In this document: positions 32,701-40,950 of the stretch, in pieces
How positions within the stretch are numbered: the first letter of the stretch is position 1
Layout: each line of letters begins with the position of its first letter
Position numbers and translations under genes: made by a program
Assembly: GCF_016598575.1 (NCBI RefSeq)
Contig: NZ_CP066801.1
Span: 2,356,001-2,420,000, forward strand
Length of the DNA: 64,000 bases
DNA from: Streptomyces sp. HSG2
Lineage (GTDB): Bacteria; Actinomycetota; Actinomycetes; Streptomycetales; Streptomycetaceae
Direction: 5' to 3'
The notes under the pieces: model-generated
What the model was told of the DNA's origin: nothing
Seen by the model: only the letters and a program-made list of their open reading frames with translations
The model's database searches: none

Positions 32701-33440
32701 GTTTTCGCCGACCTCTCGTCGATCACGTAGTGAGTGGTGAACACCGCGTCGGTGCGGTCTCCCGGCAGCACCAGGAGGGCCGCCTCGACCACGCGTCCAG
32801 CGGTGTCGGCCGTCTGGCGTGTGACGGCGAGGACTGCCAGGGCAGAGCTGATCCGGAGAGTGGATGCCTCCTCCGGTGTCGGGAGGCGAACGCTGATCTC
32901 CTCCCGGACCTCGGCCGGCGGCGGGCGGAGTTCCGTCAGTCGCGTCACCACCGCCTCGTACGGGAGTGGCTCGCGGAGCATGGTGGCCGGCGCCAGGTCG
33001 CAGGGGACGTAGATGCGCGCCAGGCTGTGAGGTCTCTCGTCCTCATGGCCGAGACAGAGGATCTCAGTCAGAGGACTGCCGGTCGGCATCTTCAGCAGGG
33101 CCGCAAGATGCCCGCGGGCCCGCACCCTGGTGGTGTGGACGGTGACGCTCAGGGGGGCAAGATCCATGCTGTGCACGTCCAGGGTTCGTCTCCCGCCGAC
33201 GTACGTGATCCTGTGCAGCGGACGGCGGACGAAGTTCCCCTTGCCGTGGGCCTTCTCGATGAGGCCTTCCGCCTGGAGTACGGCGAGGGCATTCCGCAGC
33301 GTCGGCGTGCTGACCATGTACTGCGCGGCCAAATGCGCCTCAGAAGGCAGGCGTTCGCCGGGCTTGAGTCGACCGGTGACGATCCGCTCCCGGAGGTCAT
33401 CGGCGATAGCGTCGCGTCGCGAGGGCACGGGCGGGATCAC
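32697..33440 (-). CDS. GntR-family transcriptional regulator (UTRA type)
   Basis: A 247-residue protein. The N-terminal wHTH is DAIADDLRERIVTGRLKPGERLPSEAHLAAQYMVSTPTLRNALAVLQAEGLIEKAHGKGNFV. The UTRA domain occupies residues 80-240. GTG start at 33440 overlaps the upstream gene by 44 bp; a GTG four codons in is possible. It is fifth in a minus-strand operon of small genes running from 34452. Its paralogue at 34533 is divergent from the operon. Confidence 0.85.
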   Translation of the reverse strand: MIPPVPSRRDAIADDLRERIVTGRLKPGERLPSEAHLAAQYMVSTPTLRNALAVLQAEGLIEKAHGKGNFVRRPLHRITYVGGRRTLDVHSMDLAPLSVTVHTTRVRARGHLAALLKMPTGSPLTEILCLGHEDERPHSLARIYVPCDLAPATMLREPLPYEAVVTRLTELRPPPAEVREEISVRLPTPEEASTLRISSALAVLAVTRQTADTAGRVVEAALLVLPGDRTDAVFTTHYVIDERSAKT

Positions 33441-33666
33441 CGCCTCTCACTCGCACGAGCCGCAGGGCGACGAGCCGGGTCCCGGTGTGGATGGTCAGCA
33501 ACTCGCCGGAGTCGAACACGAGTCGTTTGGCTCCGCCGGGCAGTTGGAAGAGGTCGGTCACCCGGCACTGCTGGCCCCCGACCTGGATGACGTCGCCGAG
33601 CTGCACGCTGGTCGAGGTGATCTCGACAGGGGAGAGCACCGCGCCGCTGAGTGCCGGCCCCCTCAC
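33397..33666 (-). CDS. Hypothetical AICE protein, beta-rich
   Basis: An 89-residue protein. Central part VQLGDVIQVGGQQCRVTDLFQLPGGAKRLVFDSGELLTIHTG, a probable small beta-barrel. GTG start at 33666 with GGAGG upstream, overlapping the stop of the preceding gene (GTGA). The last 14 codons overlap the GntR start. Not recognised. Confidence 0.65.
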   Translation of the reverse strand: MRGPALSGAVLSPVEITSTSVQLGDVIQVGGQQCRVTDLFQLPGGAKRLVFDSGELLTIHTGTRLVALRLVRVRGGDPARALATRRYRR

Positions 33667-33866
33667 CGTGCCGCCTCCGTCGGTACTGGGCACTCGGCGG
33701 TGGTGTGGCACGAGCAGGCGCAGGCTTCATAGATCACCGGCACATCGACCGGTGCGGTGACCGGGGACGACTCCGCGCAGGCATGGTGTGTGCCGATGCG
33801 GCAAGAAGTCGACCGGTAGGAATCGGGCCCCGGTTGGGAGGTGTGGGGCTGTTGGCGGGAAGGCAT
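33663..33866 (-). CDS. Hypothetical Cys-rich small AICE protein
   Basis: A 67-residue protein. The C-terminal half has ACAESSPVTAPVDVPVIYEACACSCHTTAECP, with five cysteines and a histidine suitable for metal binding. The ATG overlaps the stop of the upstream gene (TGATG). Part of the coupled small-ORF operon. Confidence 0.6.
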   Translation of the reverse strand: MPSRQQPHTSQPGPDSYRSTSCRIGTHHACAESSPVTAPVDVPVIYEACACSCHTTAECPVPTEAAR

Positions 33867-34162
33867 CAGCGGTCACCCGCCGAGGCGTACCTAGGACCGG
33901 CGAGGGGAGCGCGGCTCACGGCCACCGAGCGGTGCCGTGCTCGTGCCTCACTGGCCAGTACGTACGGGCGGACGAGCGCCGTTTCCTCCCCCACGAAAAC
34001 GCCCGTGTGCTCGCGGTGCCGACGCAGGAATAGCACTGCGCCGTAAGCGACTTCCGGGGGCACGGCCACCGGTCGCGCAGGCGTTTCGGAGCGGCGGTGC
34101 CGACCCTTGTGGAGGTACCGCTCCCTGAGGCGCGAGGCGGTACGGCGGATACGATTGAGCAC
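33866..34162 (-). CDS. Hypothetical AICE protein, basic
   Basis: A 98-residue, strongly basic N-terminus (LNRIRRTASRLRERYLHKGRHRR) and a centre EVAYGAVLFLRRHREHTGVFVGEETALVRPYV. GTG start with AGGAG upstream. Probably nucleic-acid associated by charge; no family recognised. Confidence 0.6.
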   Translation of the reverse strand: MLNRIRRTASRLRERYLHKGRHRRSETPARPVAVPPEVAYGAVLFLRRHREHTGVFVGEETALVRPYVLASEARARHRSVAVSRAPLAGPRYASAGDR

Positions 34163-34167
34163 GGTGT

Positions 34168-34452
34168 TCAGCTCCTATCGCTGATGCCCCGGTCCCCCGA
34201 CATCGCCCGTTGCGGGGACCGTTTGCGTACGACCGCCCAGAGGGTGCGGTCGTTCGAACTGGTGGCGAGGAGGCCGAAGCGGTCGGCATCGGCCACCGCT
34301 TCCAGGACCTCCCGCCATGACTCGGCGGAGAGTGGTTCCGGCACCTCCGCCTCAATGGCCGTGCAGTCGTCGCGCTCCTCCACACGCGTGGCGAGCCCGA
34401 CAGCCGATAACCGGGCTGCGATGGCCTCCGCGCGCGCCTTGGAAGCAGGCAC
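34168..34452 (-). CDS. Hypothetical AICE protein, first gene of small-ORF operon
   Basis: A 94-residue alpha/beta protein (ARAEAIAARLSAVGLATRVEERDD, ESWREVLEAVADADRFGLLATS, RTLWAVVRKR). GTG start with GGAGG upstream. It is 5 bp from the next gene. Its promoter faces the CTAG-type operators at 34491-34526. Confidence 0.62.
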   Translation of the reverse strand: MPASKARAEAIAARLSAVGLATRVEERDDCTAIEAEVPEPLSAESWREVLEAVADADRFGLLATSSNDRTLWAVVRKRSPQRAMSGDRGISDRS

Positions 34453-34490
34453 AGGGCAGCCCTCCGGTTAGCGGCGATCACTTTGAGTGA

Positions 34491-34526
34491 AGCTAGTTAA
34501 CTAGATTAGAGCTAGTGGACTAGATT
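34491..34526. promoter_or_regulatory. Double CTAG-type operator
   Basis: Two 17-bp direct repeats, AGCTAGTtaACTAGATT (34491-34507) and AGCTAGTggACTAGATT (34510-34526), each with the internal palindrome CTAGT-N2-ACTAG. They occupy the whole gap between the small-ORF operon and the GntR gene at 34533. Probable binding site of one of the two nearby GntR proteins. Confidence 0.85.
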
Positions 34527-34532
34527 TTCCAT

Positions 34533-35342
34533 ATGCCTGAGCAACCGCCCTATCTCCGCATCGCCGACGAGCTACGGTTGCGGATCGCGGAGCACGAGTG
34601 GGAGCCGGGGGACCGGCTTCCCTCCCGCGCCCAGATCGGCCAGGAGTACGGCGTCGGCGACAACGTGGTCCGCCGGGCGCAGGAGTTGCTGATCTCCCAG
34701 GGTGTGCTCGAAGGCCGCGCCGGTTCCGGCACCTACGTCGCCGAGCCAAGCCAGCGCGTGCGGATGGTCCGGTCATCGGCGCGCGAGCAGCTCAGCGGCT
34801 CCCCGTTCCGGGCGGACATGAAGGCCGTGGGCAGGCAGGGCGACTGGGAGAGCCGGACCGAGGCCAAGGTTCCGGCACCGGCGGAGATCGCCACGCGTCT
34901 CGGTGTCTCCGAAGGAGAGCTGTGCGTGCGGACGGCGTACGAGTTCCTCGCCAACGGCAGGCCGGTTCAGCTGTCGACGAGCTGGGAGCCGTACGACCTC
35001 ACCGCCGGCACACTCGTCGTCCTCCCCGAGGGAGGGCCGCACGCCGGAGCGGGCGTCGTGAACCGCATGGCGGAGATCGGCATCACCGTCAGCCACGCCG
35101 TGGAGCAGCCGGAACCGAGGCAGGCGACCGCCGAGGAGGCCTCACTCCTGGGCGTCCAGAAGGGCGCGCTCGTCACGCACATCCGGCGGACGTACTACAG
35201 CGACCAGGGGCGGCCCGTGGAGACCGCGGACATCGTCGTGTCCGCCGCACTCTGCGAGATCGTCTACGAGATCCCGATCAGTCGCCAGCCGCGCACCACA
35301 AGCGCACCAGACCGAGCGGGAAACAGCGGGGAACCACGGTGA
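34533..35342 (+). CDS. GntR-family transcriptional regulator
   Basis: A 269-residue regulator. The wHTH is YLRIADELRLRIAEHEWEPGDRLPSRAQIGQEYGVGDNVVRRAQELL with wing GVLEGRAGSGTYV; the UTRA domain runs over residues 95-250. It has no ribosome binding site, and the operator ends only 6 bp before the ATG, so the transcript is probably leaderless. The C-terminal 25 residues are low-complexity. Last gene before attR; likely autoregulated through the CTAG operators. Confidence 0.87.
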   Translation: MPEQPPYLRIADELRLRIAEHEWEPGDRLPSRAQIGQEYGVGDNVVRRAQELLISQGVLEGRAGSGTYVAEPSQRVRMVRSSAREQLSGSPFRADMKAVGRQGDWESRTEAKVPAPAEIATRLGVSEGELCVRTAYEFLANGRPVQLSTSWEPYDLTAGTLVVLPEGGPHAGAGVVNRMAEIGITVSHAVEQPEPRQATAEEASLLGVQKGALVTHIRRTYYSDQGRPVETADIVVSAALCEIVYEIPISRQPRTTSAPDRAGNSGEPR

Positions 35343-35416
35343 AAGCCGCCAAGGCCGACGAGGCGGCATCCGTACCGTTCGTGCAGGTCAGCGGCTGAGT
35401 CGGCCGTGAATGATCG

Positions 35417-35464
35417 CAGCTTCCCAAGCTGAGAGCGCGAGTTCGATTCTCGTCACCCGCTCCA
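35417..35464. repeat. attR (right attachment site)
   Basis: A 48-bp perfect copy of the tRNA-Gly 3' end, matching attL. Upstream the tRNA 5' half is absent, so no functional tRNA is present here. Confidence 0.95.
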
Positions 35465-35469
35465 CGAAG

Positions 35470-35499
35470 AAGGCCCAGGTCAGAGACTCGGGCCTTTTT
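35470..35499 (+). terminator. Original tRNA-Gly terminator (attR side)
   Basis: AGGCCC (35471-35476) pairs with GGGCCT (35490-35495), followed by TTTT. This was probably the tRNA terminator before integration. Confidence 0.75.
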
Positions 35500-35617
35500 G
35501 CTGTGCGCTGCTCTCAGAGTGCGGTATGTGGCGTTCTGTCGGTCTTGTCATCGCTCGATGGTGTGACGTTGGGGCATCGTTGCCGGTCAGGCGTTCGGGG
35601 TTCGCTTGGGTTGTGGC

Positions 35618-36448
35618 ATGAGCATGCGCAAGCCGTACCCGAGTGATCTCACCGATGAGCAGTGGGAGCTCGTCGAACCCGTGATCACGGCGTGGAAGGC
35701 CCGGCATCCGTCGGTCAGCGGGCATCAGGGGAAGTACGCGATGCGGGAGATCGTGAACGCCATCCTCTACCAGAATCGCACGGGGTGTCAGTGGGAGTTC
35801 CTGCCCCACGACATGCCCCCGCCCGGAGCGGTGAAGTACTACTTCTACCTCTGGCGCGACGAGGGCACCGACCAGGACATTCACGACCTGCTGCGCTGGC
35901 ATCTGCGAGAGAAGCGGAAACGATTAGCCGACCCGAGCCTGGTGATCCTGGACACGCAGAGCATCCACGCCGCAGTCGGCGTCCCGGCCACGACGACCGG
36001 CAAGGACGCCGCGAAAAGGGTGCCGGGGAGGAAGAGATGCCTGGCCGTGGACGTACTGGGCCTGGTCGTGGACTGCGTCGTCCTGCCCGCCTCCGCGCAC
36101 GAGAACACCGCCGGCATCGCCCTGCTGGACGGTGTCGCCGGGCAGTGCGACACCGTGGCCAAAGCCCTGGTCGACCAGGGCTTCAAGAAGAAGGTCGTCG
36201 ATCACGGCAAGAACGTGGGCATCGACGTCGAGATCGTCGAGCGCAACCCGGCCGGCAAGGGCTTCGTCGTGCAGGCCAAGCGGTGGATCGTGGAGCAGAC
36301 GAACGGGATCCTGATGTTCTACCGCCGTCTCGTACGCGACTACGAACACCGGCCCGCCTCCTCCCGATCCCGCGTCTTCTGGGCGATGACCTCCGTGATG
36401 AGCCGCCGACTCACCGGAGCCACCCTCGCTTCCTGGAGGACCACGTGA
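35618..36448 (+). CDS. IS5-family transposase
   Basis: A 276-residue transposase. The N-terminal DUF4096-type domain (SDLTDEQWELVEPVI, CQWEFLPHDMPPPGAVKYYFYLWRDEG) is followed by the DDE core: Asp in VILDTQSIHAAVG, Asp in AKALVDQGFKKKV and Glu in RWIVEQTNGILMFYRRL. A rare TTA codon (35924-35926) occurs in frame, so full translation would need the bldA leucyl tRNA. The stop overlaps the GTG of the passenger gene. Confidence 0.92.
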   Translation: MSMRKPYPSDLTDEQWELVEPVITAWKARHPSVSGHQGKYAMREIVNAILYQNRTGCQWEFLPHDMPPPGAVKYYFYLWRDEGTDQDIHDLLRWHLREKRKRLADPSLVILDTQSIHAAVGVPATTTGKDAAKRVPGRKRCLAVDVLGLVVDCVVLPASAHENTAGIALLDGVAGQCDTVAKALVDQGFKKKVVDHGKNVGIDVEIVERNPAGKGFVVQAKRWIVEQTNGILMFYRRLVRDYEHRPASSRSRVFWAMTSVMSRRLTGATLASWRTT

Positions 36449-36867
36449 GCGAGAACCCACAGGTCAAAGCCATCCTGGAACACATCGAAACCCGCGAGCG
36501 TGAACTAGCCGACCAGGCCGGGCAGTTCCGGGACCGCATCGAGGAGCTCAGAGTGCGGCTCGGCGAGATCGACGCGGAGAGCGAGAACCTGCGCATCACC
36601 CGCAAGACCCTCCTCGCTCTCCCACTGCCCACACCCGCCACTGAGCCGGACCGCCCCGACATCCCGGACCACCCCGCCTACCAGCAGATCCTCACCGCCC
36701 TGGCCGACGAGGGCCGACCGATGCGCGCCCGCGACCTCTGCCAGGCCCTCGACCTGCCGACCCTCCCGAAGAACACCGAAGGCATCCGCTCCAAACTGAA
36801 ACGCCTGGTCAGCCGCGGCATCCTCGTCGAACCTGAACCCGGCTTGTTCACCCGCCCCGAGACCTGA
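36445..36867 (+). CDS. IS-borne coiled-coil/winged-helix passenger protein
   Basis: A 140-residue protein. Residues 5-55 are a charged coiled coil (ILEHIETRERELADQAGQFRDRIEELRVRLGEID). Residues 75-135 fit a winged helix (HPAYQQILTALADEGRPMRARDLCQAL, GIRSKLKRLVSRGILVEPEPGLFTRPE). The GTG overlaps the transposase stop (GTGA), so both are made from one message. It may regulate transposition or be an IS accessory factor; this is inference from coupling. Confidence 0.75.
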   Translation: MSENPQVKAILEHIETRERELADQAGQFRDRIEELRVRLGEIDAESENLRITRKTLLALPLPTPATEPDRPDIPDHPAYQQILTALADEGRPMRARDLCQALDLPTLPKNTEGIRSKLKRLVSRGILVEPEPGLFTRPET

Positions 36868-37026
36868 AGGCCACCCCGAACCCACGACCAGCGGTCCTTC
36901 CCCAACCCTCAATCACGAAACGGACAAGAGCTCACGTTCCGCACTCTCAGTCGCCGCGTGCCAGATTCGTATCAGAAGGCCTGCCGCACGTCCTCTTCGC
37001 CTCTTCCGCCCGAGGCTTCTTCGCGG

Positions 37027-37125
37027 TCACGTCAAGGCTGCCTTGGGCAGCGCCACACCTGTCGAGGGCGAGGCAGCGGCTGAGGACCGGAATGCGGCAC
37101 GAGCAGGGTCGCAGAGCCCGGGCAC
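37027..37125 (-). pseudogene. Remnant 3' end of an AICE tra gene
   Basis: Minus-strand translation gives PARAAFRSSAAASPSTGV and then ALPKAALT before TGA. The intact tra at 22834-24189 ends ALAEFRPPVAALPSARV then PLSKTAPATA. Over 19 positions from the FR onward 11 are identical. Nothing of the motor domain survives, so this is a decayed relic of another element at the same site. Confidence 0.6.
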
Positions 37126-37233
37126 CGTTCCCGATCTACCGGTGACTCGTCGGTGGGTTCGGCGTAGGCGAAGACGGTCAGCGGCCGGGCATGCCTCGAG
37201 ACGCGGCAGTGTATGCCCTTGAGGAGGGTGGTA

Positions 37234-37260
37234 AACCCCCAGGAAGGCTGCCTGGGGGTT
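37234..37260. terminator. Stem-loop terminator
   Basis: AACCCCCAGG (37234-37243) pairs with CCTGGGGGTT (37251-37260) around a 7-nt loop. It lies downstream of the dndB-like gene in its direction of transcription. Confidence 0.75.
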
Positions 37261-37429
37261 CCTCCTTGGCCGAGCGCTTGGCCGGCGCCCGTAGCCGGCC
37301 TCGGTTCGCCGGCGGCGTCTCTGCACGGCGTACGAACCCACCCTTGCTGTGCCTCGGGCCGGCGACACGTGCGTGAACGTCCAGCAGGGATCGAGGGGCG
37401 GAGGCGGTCTGCTTCACTCCTCGGAGAAG

Positions 37430-38659
37430 CTAGAAGCGCCCCCGGATCTGCTTACCCGCTTCGCTCTCGGGGCGGTTCAGTGCGTCGTAGACCTTGTGGC
37501 CGGAGTCGCGGGCTCCGCCGGCCCAGGAGACGGCTCCTCGATCAGTGACCTTGGCCGCGATACCGCTCCAGTACTTCGCCTCGCGCTCCCACTTGACGTC
37601 CTCCAGCAGTCGCTCCAGGGTGACTCCGTCGGTAAGGGGGTCGGTGCTCCAGGACATACAGCGGTTGATGGTAGCGCCGAGGCCGGCAACGACAGCGGGG
37701 GCGGTGATGGCGGTCTTGGAGTGGAAGAACTGGGCGTTCTCCTGGAGGAACGCGCCCATCGTCTCCATGACCTCACGCTGCACGACTGCCCTGTCCGGCC
37801 GGGTGCCACTCTCGTCGACAGGGATGTCCTCGTGTTCGATACCGGTCGACGCCGCGTGGATGCCAGCCTTTCCGAGCATGGCAGTGGCGATGAAGGTTCG
37901 CAGGACGGACATCGTCATCCACTCCGCCGCCTTGTCCGACACCTGGCGTTTGCCGGTGAGGATCAGGCTGGACAGCTGGGCTGTCGTCTCGCCCACCGGT
38001 ACTTTCAGTGACTCCATCAGCTTGCGTGTCACCGTCGTCCCGAAGTCGCGGCCATCCATGGACATGGCCAAGGACTTGTCGACCGGCACGCCCTTCATGT
38101 TGCGGTCGTGGAAGATCTGGCGGGCGGCCATGATGCCGATCCCGTGGAAGATCTCGAACGACAGCGGGACCGCTCCGAAATCGAAGTCCTCACTCAGGTC
38201 GTACGCACCTGGGTGGGACTTGATCCGGTGCCAGGCGGTCACCTGGGTCTCACTGTCGAGGACGTAGAGGCCATCCTTGATCGGCAGGGCGGATGAGCCC
38301 TCTTCGGAGATCATCAGTGGACGTGGCGACCAGAGGGTGATCTGTGGCAGCGACCAGGCTTCGTCGTAATCTCCTCGCAGACCTGCCGCGATGTAGTCGG
38401 CGTACTCGCCGACATTCTTGGCCTTCTTGCTGCCGGCCGTACCGAGAAGCCGCTGAACCCCGGCGCGCGTGCGGGCGTACTCGCCGATCGGTCGGCCGGC
38501 CTTCTGGGCCCGTTTGGCAGCGTCCTCGACCTCTTGAGGGTCGTTGACGATCGCCAACAGGTTCTCGCAGTCGATGACGCCGTTCGCCATGACCCCCCTA
38601 CGGATCTCCCGGAGTTCGACTGGGAGGCCGGTCGTCACAGCCTTCAAAGGTGTGGGCAT
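37430..38659 (-). CDS. Orphan DndB-like (DGQHR-family) protein
   Basis: A 409-residue protein. The family layout of DNA-phosphorothioation regulator DndB is visible: DGLYVLDSETQVTAWHR at about 129-145, where classical members have DGQHR, and QIFHDRNMKGVPVDKSL followed by AMSMDGRD at 181-205. DndB represses dnd operons and hydrolyses ATP. Here no dndA, C, D, E or restriction genes are present, so the role differs or acts in trans. ATG 38659 with GGGGA upstream. Composition is lower in GC than flanking core genes, in keeping with island origin. Confidence 0.78.
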   Translation of the reverse strand: MPTPLKAVTTGLPVELREIRRGVMANGVIDCENLLAIVNDPQEVEDAAKRAQKAGRPIGEYARTRAGVQRLLGTAGSKKAKNVGEYADYIAAGLRGDYDEAWSLPQITLWSPRPLMISEEGSSALPIKDGLYVLDSETQVTAWHRIKSHPGAYDLSEDFDFGAVPLSFEIFHGIGIMAARQIFHDRNMKGVPVDKSLAMSMDGRDFGTTVTRKLMESLKVPVGETTAQLSSLILTGKRQVSDKAAEWMTMSVLRTFIATAMLGKAGIHAASTGIEHEDIPVDESGTRPDRAVVQREVMETMGAFLQENAQFFHSKTAITAPAVVAGLGATINRCMSWSTDPLTDGVTLERLLEDVKWEREAKYWSGIAAKVTDRGAVSWAGGARDSGHKVYDALNRPESEAGKQIRGRF

Positions 38660-39251
38660 GCGTAAATCCCCATGTTCCTGAGCGTCCCTGACGTGCCGTC
38701 AGTGGCAAGTATGCCAGTGCGTGACTCGTTTGCGGGGCGACTGATCAAGAGGGAGCGTCAGCCGTCCTCGGACGCGATGCCGTCGGGGCCTTGTCATCCG
38801 ACCTGGTTTCCTGGTCGGGACGGAGCGAAGTGGGACGTCGAGCGGGTGTGGTGTGGGCCGCCGCTCGATCGCGCGGGAACGGCACATCCCCCCAGGGGGG
38901 TTGATCGGCCAGGGTGACGGTGTCGCAGGTGTGGGAGCCGGATCGCGTGACATGGGTCGACCTCAGCTTCACGTGTCTGACGGTGGGAAAGCCGATCTCG
39001 ACCGGGATCGGTCCTCAAGAGGGCAGAAGGGGCCCATGGGGTTGCGAGGCCCGTCATGGGAGTGGCCCCCGTTCTTCGTCTTCGCTGGCGAGAATCGTTG
39101 CCGTCGACGGCGGCGCGGGTCGCGCCTTCGAGGCGCTCCGCGGAGGTTTCGGCGGAGGGCAGGGCGCGGCGCGGCCCTGCCGCGGGGGGCGGTGCGCGCG
39201 ATCGACGGGAACGGGAGGGGCACGCGTCGTAGCGTCGCCCCTCGCCTCGGT
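38660..39251. other. Intergenic region at the island/core boundary
   Basis: No convincing gene in about 590 bp. A short C6-A-G6 palindrome lies at 38888-38900. Open frames here are arginine-rich shadows. Confidence 0.5.
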
Positions 39252-39797
39252 CTATCCGGCCGCGGAGCCCTCGGGCCGGGTGTCGGTGTCCGGGCCGAAC
39301 CTGCGGTCGCGTTCGGTCCGCCAGCGCTCCATCATCCCCGCCACCTCTCGCTCCGCGAACTCGAAGAAGGCGACGGTCTCGGTCAGGCGTCGGCCCGCCG
39401 GGGTGTCGGGGCCGAGTCCGGCGACACCTTCCCTGAGCGCGTTCCCCCAGTGGCGAAGGACGGCCTCGCGGTTGGTGAGGGCCTCGTACCAGTGGTCGGC
39501 GGGCAGGCGGTAGCGCTCGCGACGCGATCCGGGCTCGCGCTCCCGGGACACCATGCGCACCTGTGCCAGGTAGCGCACGGCTCCGGAGACGGCCGCGGGC
39601 GAGATCCGCAACTGCGCGCCTAGTTCGGCGGAGGTCATGGCGCCGCTGTCGGAGGCGAGCAGGGCGGCGAAGACGCGGGCCGCCATGCGGGGCAGCCCCG
39701 CCTCGACGAGTTGGGCCGCGAAGTGCTCCACGAACCGGGAGACGGTCTCCGGGTCCCGTCCCGTCGCTCCGGCGTTCTCGCGCTTCGGTCGCGTCAT
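39252..39797 (-). CDS. MarR/GbsR-like transcriptional regulator
   Basis: A 181-residue protein. The winged helix is [60 protein letters not shown] (about 40-100), followed by a helical dimerisation part ([25 protein letters not shown]). This is the GbsR/MarR form that commonly controls a divergent ABC exporter. The ATG at 39797 has GGGAGAAG upstream. The neighbouring ABC genes start 115 bp away on the other strand and are its likely target. Confidence 0.85.
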   Translation of the reverse strand: MTRPKRENAGATGRDPETVSRFVEHFAAQLVEAGLPRMAARVFAALLASDSGAMTSAELGAQLRISPAAVSGAVRYLAQVRMVSREREPGSRRERYRLPADHWYEALTNREAVLRHWGNALREGVAGLGPDTPAGRRLTETVAFFEFAEREVAGMMERWRTERDRRFGPDTDTRPEGSAAG

Positions 39798-39877
39798 GCC
39801 TCGATCTTCTCCCTCGCGCGCGGCGCGGCGGTCGTTCACGTGCACGAGTCTACCGGGTGTTTTCGTGGTTCCGTATC

Positions 39878-39906
39878 TTCACAAAATTCTGAATACCTCG
39901 TACATT
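39878..39906 (+). promoter_or_regulatory. Promoter of the ABC exporter, leaderless
   Basis: TTCACA (39878-39883), a 17-bp spacer, TACATT (39901-39906). The predicted start falls at or next to the ATG at 39913, and no ribosome binding site precedes it. The AT-rich spacer (AAATTCTGAATA) may be the operator of the divergent regulator. Confidence 0.6.
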
Positions 39907-39912
39907 CTGGGC

Positions 39913-40950
39913 ATGACCAAGGCCATCACCGTCGCGGGGCTGGAGAAGTCCTTCGGACGGACGCGCGCACTGGACGGGCTCGACCTGGAGGTCGACCAAG
40001 GAGAAGTACACGGCTTTCTCGGACCGAACGGGGCCGGCAAGTCCACCACCATCCGCGTGCTGCTCGGGTTGCTCCGCGCCGACGCCGGCACGGTCCGGGT
40101 CCTCGACCGTGATCCGTGGACGGACGCCGTCGAGCTGCACCGCCGACTCGCGTACGTTCCCGGGGACGTCGAGCTGTGGCCCCACCTGACCGGGGGAGAG
40201 GCCATCGACCTCCTCACCCGATTGCGCGGTGGGAGAAGGGGCGGGCGAGGCGCCACCGACCGTCGCGTCCGGAGGCGCCGCGACGAGCTGACCGAACGGT
40301 TCGACCTGGATCCGACGAAGAAGGGGCGGTCCTACTCCAAGGGCAACCGGCAGAAGGTCGCCATCGTCGCGGCTCTCGCCTCCGACGCCGAACTGCTCCT
40401 CCTCGACGAGCCGACGGCGGGTCTCGACCCGCTGATGGAGGTCGTCTTCCAGGAGGTCGTCGGGGAGGCCAAGGCCGCCGGCAGGACCGTGTTGCTCTCC
40501 AGCCACGTCCTGGCCCAAGTGGAGCGACTCGCCGACCGGGTGAGTATCGTCCGGCTCGGTCGCATGGTGGAGTCCGGCAGCCTCGCCGATCTGCGACACC
40601 TGGCGCGCACCACCATCGAGGCCGAGACCGCGCTGCCTCCCACCGGACTGGACACCCTGCCCGGCGTCCACGATCTGCGGGTCGACGGGGCTCGGGTGCG
40701 CTTCACGGTCGACGGGCCCGAGGTCGGCGCCGCCGTGCGGAAGCTGACCGAGTTCGGCGTTCGCGGTCTGGCGGGTCGCCCCCCGACCCTGGAGGAGCTG
40801 ATGCTCCGCCACTACGACGACGCGGCACGGCGAGGCGGCCCTCGCGAGGGCCCGCGCGACGGGATCGCATCCCGTGGTCGGGTCGCGGCCGGCGAGCGGG
40901 TCGAGAGCGGCGGACCCCTCGACGACGGTCCGGGCGGGGGCGTGCGATGA
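39913..40950 (+). CDS. ABC transporter ATP-binding protein
   Basis: A 345-residue ATPase. Walker [10 protein letters not shown] at about 37-45. The signature region reads [15 protein letters not shown] (SKGNRQ in place of LSGGQ, as in ABC-2 exporters of this group). Walker [14 protein letters not shown], then the H-loop LLSSHVLAQ. The C-terminal 110 residues form the accessory domain typical of Nod/tetronasin-type ATPases and end in a Gly/Arg-rich tail. The stop overlaps the permease ATG. Probably exports a drug or other hydrophobic compound. Confidence 0.93.
   Translation: MTKAITVAGLEKSFGRTRALDGLDLEVDQGEVHGFLGPNGAGKSTTIRVLLGLLRADAGTVRVLDRDPWTDAVELHRRLAYVPGDVELWPHLTGGEAIDLLTRLRGGRRGGRGATDRRVRRRRDELTERFDLDPTKKGRSYSKGNRQKVAIVAALASDAELLLLDEPTAGLDPLMEVVFQEVVGEAKAAGRTVLLSSHVLAQVERLADRVSIVRLGRMVESGSLADLRHLARTTIEAETALPPTGLDTLPGVHDLRVDGARVRFTVDGPEVGAAVRKLTEFGVRGLAGRPPTLEELMLRHYDDAARRGGPREGPRDGIASRGRVAAGERVESGGPLDDGPGGGVR

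Larger units (their letters stand above)
35517..36946. mobile_element. IS5-family element with passenger gene
   Basis: The ends are GAGTGCGG and CCGCACTC, with an imperfect inward extension. TCA on both sides (35514-35516 and 36947-36949) fits the TNA target duplication of IS1031-type IS5 elements. At 1,430 bp it is longer than a one-gene IS5 because it carries a second gene coupled to the transposase. Inserted 52 bp outside attR. Confidence 0.8.
36950..37429. other. Scar region between the IS5-type element and the dndB-like gene
   Basis: No intact gene. On the minus strand at 37027-37125 a tra-like C-terminus is readable (separate entry). A strong hairpin lies at 37234-37260. Other open frames look incidental. 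Confidence 0.55.

Noticed and set aside
37027..37368. 113-codon intact gene
   Set aside because: Only the last 30 codons resemble anything (tra C-terminus); the rest spans a terminator hairpin and looks random, so recorded as a remnant.
39637..39912. Upstream extension of the ABC ATPase frame
   Set aside because: Overlaps the divergent regulator and its promoter; homology begins at the ATG 39913.
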